Source: Phycisphaeraceae bacterium (GTDB lineage Bacteria; Planctomycetota; Phycisphaerae; Phycisphaerales; Phycisphaeraceae). From it: a DNA stretch of 45,702 nucleotides. The notes beneath the pieces were generated by a model. It ran no database searches, had not been told where the DNA came from, and saw nothing but the letters and a program-made list of their open reading frames with translations. Made by a program: the position numbers and the translations under genes. Below, in pieces: positions 44,221 to 45,702 of the stretch; positions within the stretch are counted from its first letter, which is position 1, and each line of letters begins with the position of its first letter. Where the stretch lies: NCBI GenBank assembly GCA_002686995.1, contig NYZC01000160.1, positions 1-45,702 on the forward strand, written 5' to 3'.

Positions 44221-44988
44221 TCAGCGGCGTCGCGGGCGTAGCGACATCATAAGACAACCCGCGATCATCGCGCCCGTCGCCGGCTCCGGGATCACGACGG
44301 TGAAGCTTCCCTCGGCACGGACTGACCCGCTGGTCTCCAGCTCCACCGTGATGTTGTTGACGATGTCGGTGTCGATCGAGCTGACGGGCAGCGTCAGCGC
44401 GACGTCGTACGTGGCCGTCGGACCGTTCAGCGTCGTGCCGAGGATCTCGATCGTGCCCGTGCCCGAGCCGGTCGAGATCGACGGCTCCACCGACAGGTCG
44501 CGCGTGTCGACCACCAGGCCGCTGCTCACGATCGTGCCCTGGTCGAAGGCGATCTGGTGGGACGAGCCGTTGAAGGTTCCCGCCACGACCGCGCCGGGCG
44601 GCGCCGGCGTGCCCGGCACGCCGCTCATCCCCTGGGTCGTGATCGTCACCAAACCCAGCAGGAAGTCCAGCGTCATGTCGGTGAGGAACACCCTTCCGCC
44701 GGTGAGCGTCAGGCCGTTGAAGACCGGCGTCGTACCCACGAGGTCGTAGGCCAGCTCCGCATCGAGCGTGCCCGACACGTCGGAGGTGTCGCTGCTCGAG
44801 ATGCCGCCGAGGATGTCCGGCAGCGTCACGGTGAACTCGAGGCGGTTGGTCGACCCGCTCGGCGGCACTGCGGTGAGCTCGGCGAAGGACGTGAGCACCT
44901 GCGCGGGAGCGGCCGGCGCCACGACGGCGAAGACGGTCAGGACGAGCAGGAGTTGTCGTCGATTCCAGGAACGGCAGGCACGGAACAT
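44221..44988 (-). CDS. PEP-CTERM sorting-signal protein
   Basis: The 255-residue product starts at ATG 44988, where GGAGG precedes by about 6 nt. Upstream in-frame codons up to 45027 are possible but worse placed. A signal peptide (RRQLLLVLTVFAVVAPAAPAQ) is followed by a beta-rich, Thr/Ser/Gly/Asp-rich domain (TFNGSSHQIAFDQGTIVSSG, VNNITVELETSGSVRAEGSF). The C-terminus VIPEPATGAMIAGCLMMSL with the basic RPRRR tail is a PEP-CTERM signal. It is the second PEP-CTERM protein here and shares no clear similarity outside the signal with the one at 25054. Surface or extracellular-matrix role is inferred from the class. Confidence 0.8.
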   Translation of the reverse strand: MFRACRSWNRRQLLLVLTVFAVVAPAAPAQVLTSFAELTAVPPSGSTNRLEFTVTLPDILGGISSSDTSDVSGTLDAELAYDLVGTTPVFNGLTLTGGRVFLTDMTLDFLLGLVTITTQGMSGVPGTPAPPGAVVAGTFNGSSHQIAFDQGTIVSSGLVVDTRDLSVEPSISTGSGTGTIEILGTTLNGPTATYDVALTLPVSSIDTDIVNNITVELETSGSVRAEGSFTVVIPEPATGAMIAGCLMMSLRPRRR

Positions 44989-45142
44989 CGTCATCCTCCA
45001 TGTCCCGATCATCGCGCGACCTGGCAACGCAATGATACGTGGAGTGTAGCAGGCGGCGCCGCAATCGCCAACACCTGTTCCCCGTTTCCGTACCCGAGCG
45101 GCGGCGCGCCGGGGTACGAGGGCGGCAGAGCGATGCAGCGCG

Positions 45143-45702
45143 CTATGCGTCCGGCGGGATCCGCCGGCCCTGCGGATCCTGCGTCGGCTCGTCGGCGCCG
45201 CGCGAAAGGCGGCTGCGCATCGTCGAGTCGGTGATGTGCTCGAGTTTCTCCGCGGTCGGATGGACGTGATCGGCGGCCAGGCCGAGGTGCCGGTGGAGAT
45301 AGGTCTCCCAGAGCCGGTGCGACCGCACGAGGTCGCGTCCCTCGAGGCGCCCCGCCTCGGTGAGGTGGTAGCCCTGCGGGTCGCGCCGGATGCGGCCGCG
45401 GCGCACCAGGGCGCGCAGCGCCACCCGGCAGAGCATCCCCGCGCCGACCGCGCCGCCGATGAAACGCTCGTCGGCCGCGAGGCGCCGGTCCTGCTCGAGC
45501 TCCTCGATCCGGTAAAGCAGGCCGAGCACGTCCTCGCGCAGCACCGCGAGCCGCAGCCCCACCCGCCGGATGAGCCGGCTGACGACCCCGTGCCGCGGCG
45601 CCGCGAGCATGCTGAACGCGAAGATCAGGCCCGCGACCACCGCCATCATGCCCGCCGTGTTCGTGTCGGCGTAGCCGAGCATGGCGGGCGCCACGGCCCC
45701 GA
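45143..45702 (-). CDS. Partial: metal ABC permease (MntB-like) fused to DtxR/MntR-type regulator domain
   Basis: This is the 3' end of a gene that starts beyond the right edge. The visible part begins with a final membrane helix of ABC-3-type metal permeases (TNTAGMMAVVAGLIFAFSML) and continues into a winged-helix-like segment (ALVRRGRIRRDPQGYHLTEAG). It then has the DtxR/MntR metal-binding and dimerisation domain (RSHRLWETYLHRHLGLAADH, HPTAEKLEHI, ending TQDPQGRRIPPDA). Permease and regulator thus appear joined in one polypeptide, an arrangement known in some bacteria. Mn or Fe uptake with built-in metal sensing would be expected. Its start and ATPase partner lie outside the window. Confidence 0.75.
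   Translation of the reverse strand, partial: GAVAPAMLGYADTNTAGMMAVVAGLIFAFSMLAAPRHGVVSRLIRRVGLRLAVLREDVLGLLYRIEELEQDRRLAADERFIGGAVGAGMLCRVALRALVRRGRIRRDPQGYHLTEAGRLEGRDLVRSHRLWETYLHRHLGLAADHVHPTAEKLEHITDSTMRSRLSRGADEPTQDPQGRRIPPDA

Noticed and set aside
42864..44252. A 462-codon plus-strand frame
   Set aside because: Antisense to the zinc-ribbon membrane protein; Arg/Asp/Gln-rich without recognisable motifs.

Overview
The window is GC-rich bacterial DNA and most likely comes from a member of the Planctomycetota or a close relative, probably an environmental genome. That placement is inferred from gene content: two PEP-CTERM surface proteins, a planctomycete-style pseudopilin, an FG-GAP/UnbV-type remnant, two DUF4091 (GH123-like) glycosidases, paired DUF6785-type membrane proteins, PhyH and PIG-L enzymes next to a sugar hydrolase, and an archaeal-type FBP aldolase/phosphatase. 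No rRNA or ribosomal protein gene is present to confirm it.

Region 1 (1-10.9 kb) is mainly carbohydrate and small-molecule catabolism. It holds a PcRGLX/YetA-like lyase (-), then a tight four-gene + operon of exported DUF4091 glycosidase, nitrilase-family amidohydrolase, very small FtsX-like permease and LolD/MacB-type ATPase. A class III aminotransferase tail fragment, a TIM-barrel amidohydrolase, and a minus-strand pair of MDR dehydrogenase and sugar isomerase/epimerase follow.

Region 2 (11.4-20.5 kb) is the most unusual part: three very large membrane genes packed as one minus-strand operon. A DUF6785/6784-type polytopic protein is followed by a 1695-residue fusion of a degenerate M28-peptidase-like ectodomain with an FtsX-like permease, then by a second large polytopic protein. 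Neighbouring genes are 1 nt apart or overlap by 8 nt. I regard this as the best candidate for an undescribed membrane system.

Region 3 (20.5-30.5 kb) contains a decayed FG-GAP/redoxin gene, a pseudopilin behind a CBM9-plus-DUF4091 glycosidase, and a PEP-CTERM protein with a clear promoter and terminator. A small exported protein, a three-gene operon (PIG-L deacetylase, beta-propeller glycosidase, PhyH dioxygenase) and a transposase tail beside tRNA-Ser(CGA) complete it.

Region 4 (30.8-37.2 kb) has an LpoB/COG3014/YcfL-like lipoprotein operon, probably acting at the envelope, and an operon of glycerate 2-kinase with a Tat-signal class V aminotransferase. Region 5 (37.6 kb to the end) has an acyl/acetyl-CoA synthetase, an orphan LolD-like ATPase closely matching the one at 6.9 kb, an MtfA-like peptidase, FBPA/P, a DUF4126-like zinc-ribbon membrane protein, a second PEP-CTERM protein, and the end of an MntB-MntR-type fusion cut by the window edge.

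Two intergenic repeat families stand out. One consists of short arrays with an exact 10-bp period arranged as facing inverted arms (11224-11385 and 37193-37565, plus a lone arm at 115-152). The other is a GC-rich imperfect hairpin present three times (25893, 31351, 34410). All functional calls are from reading the sequence; no database search was possible.
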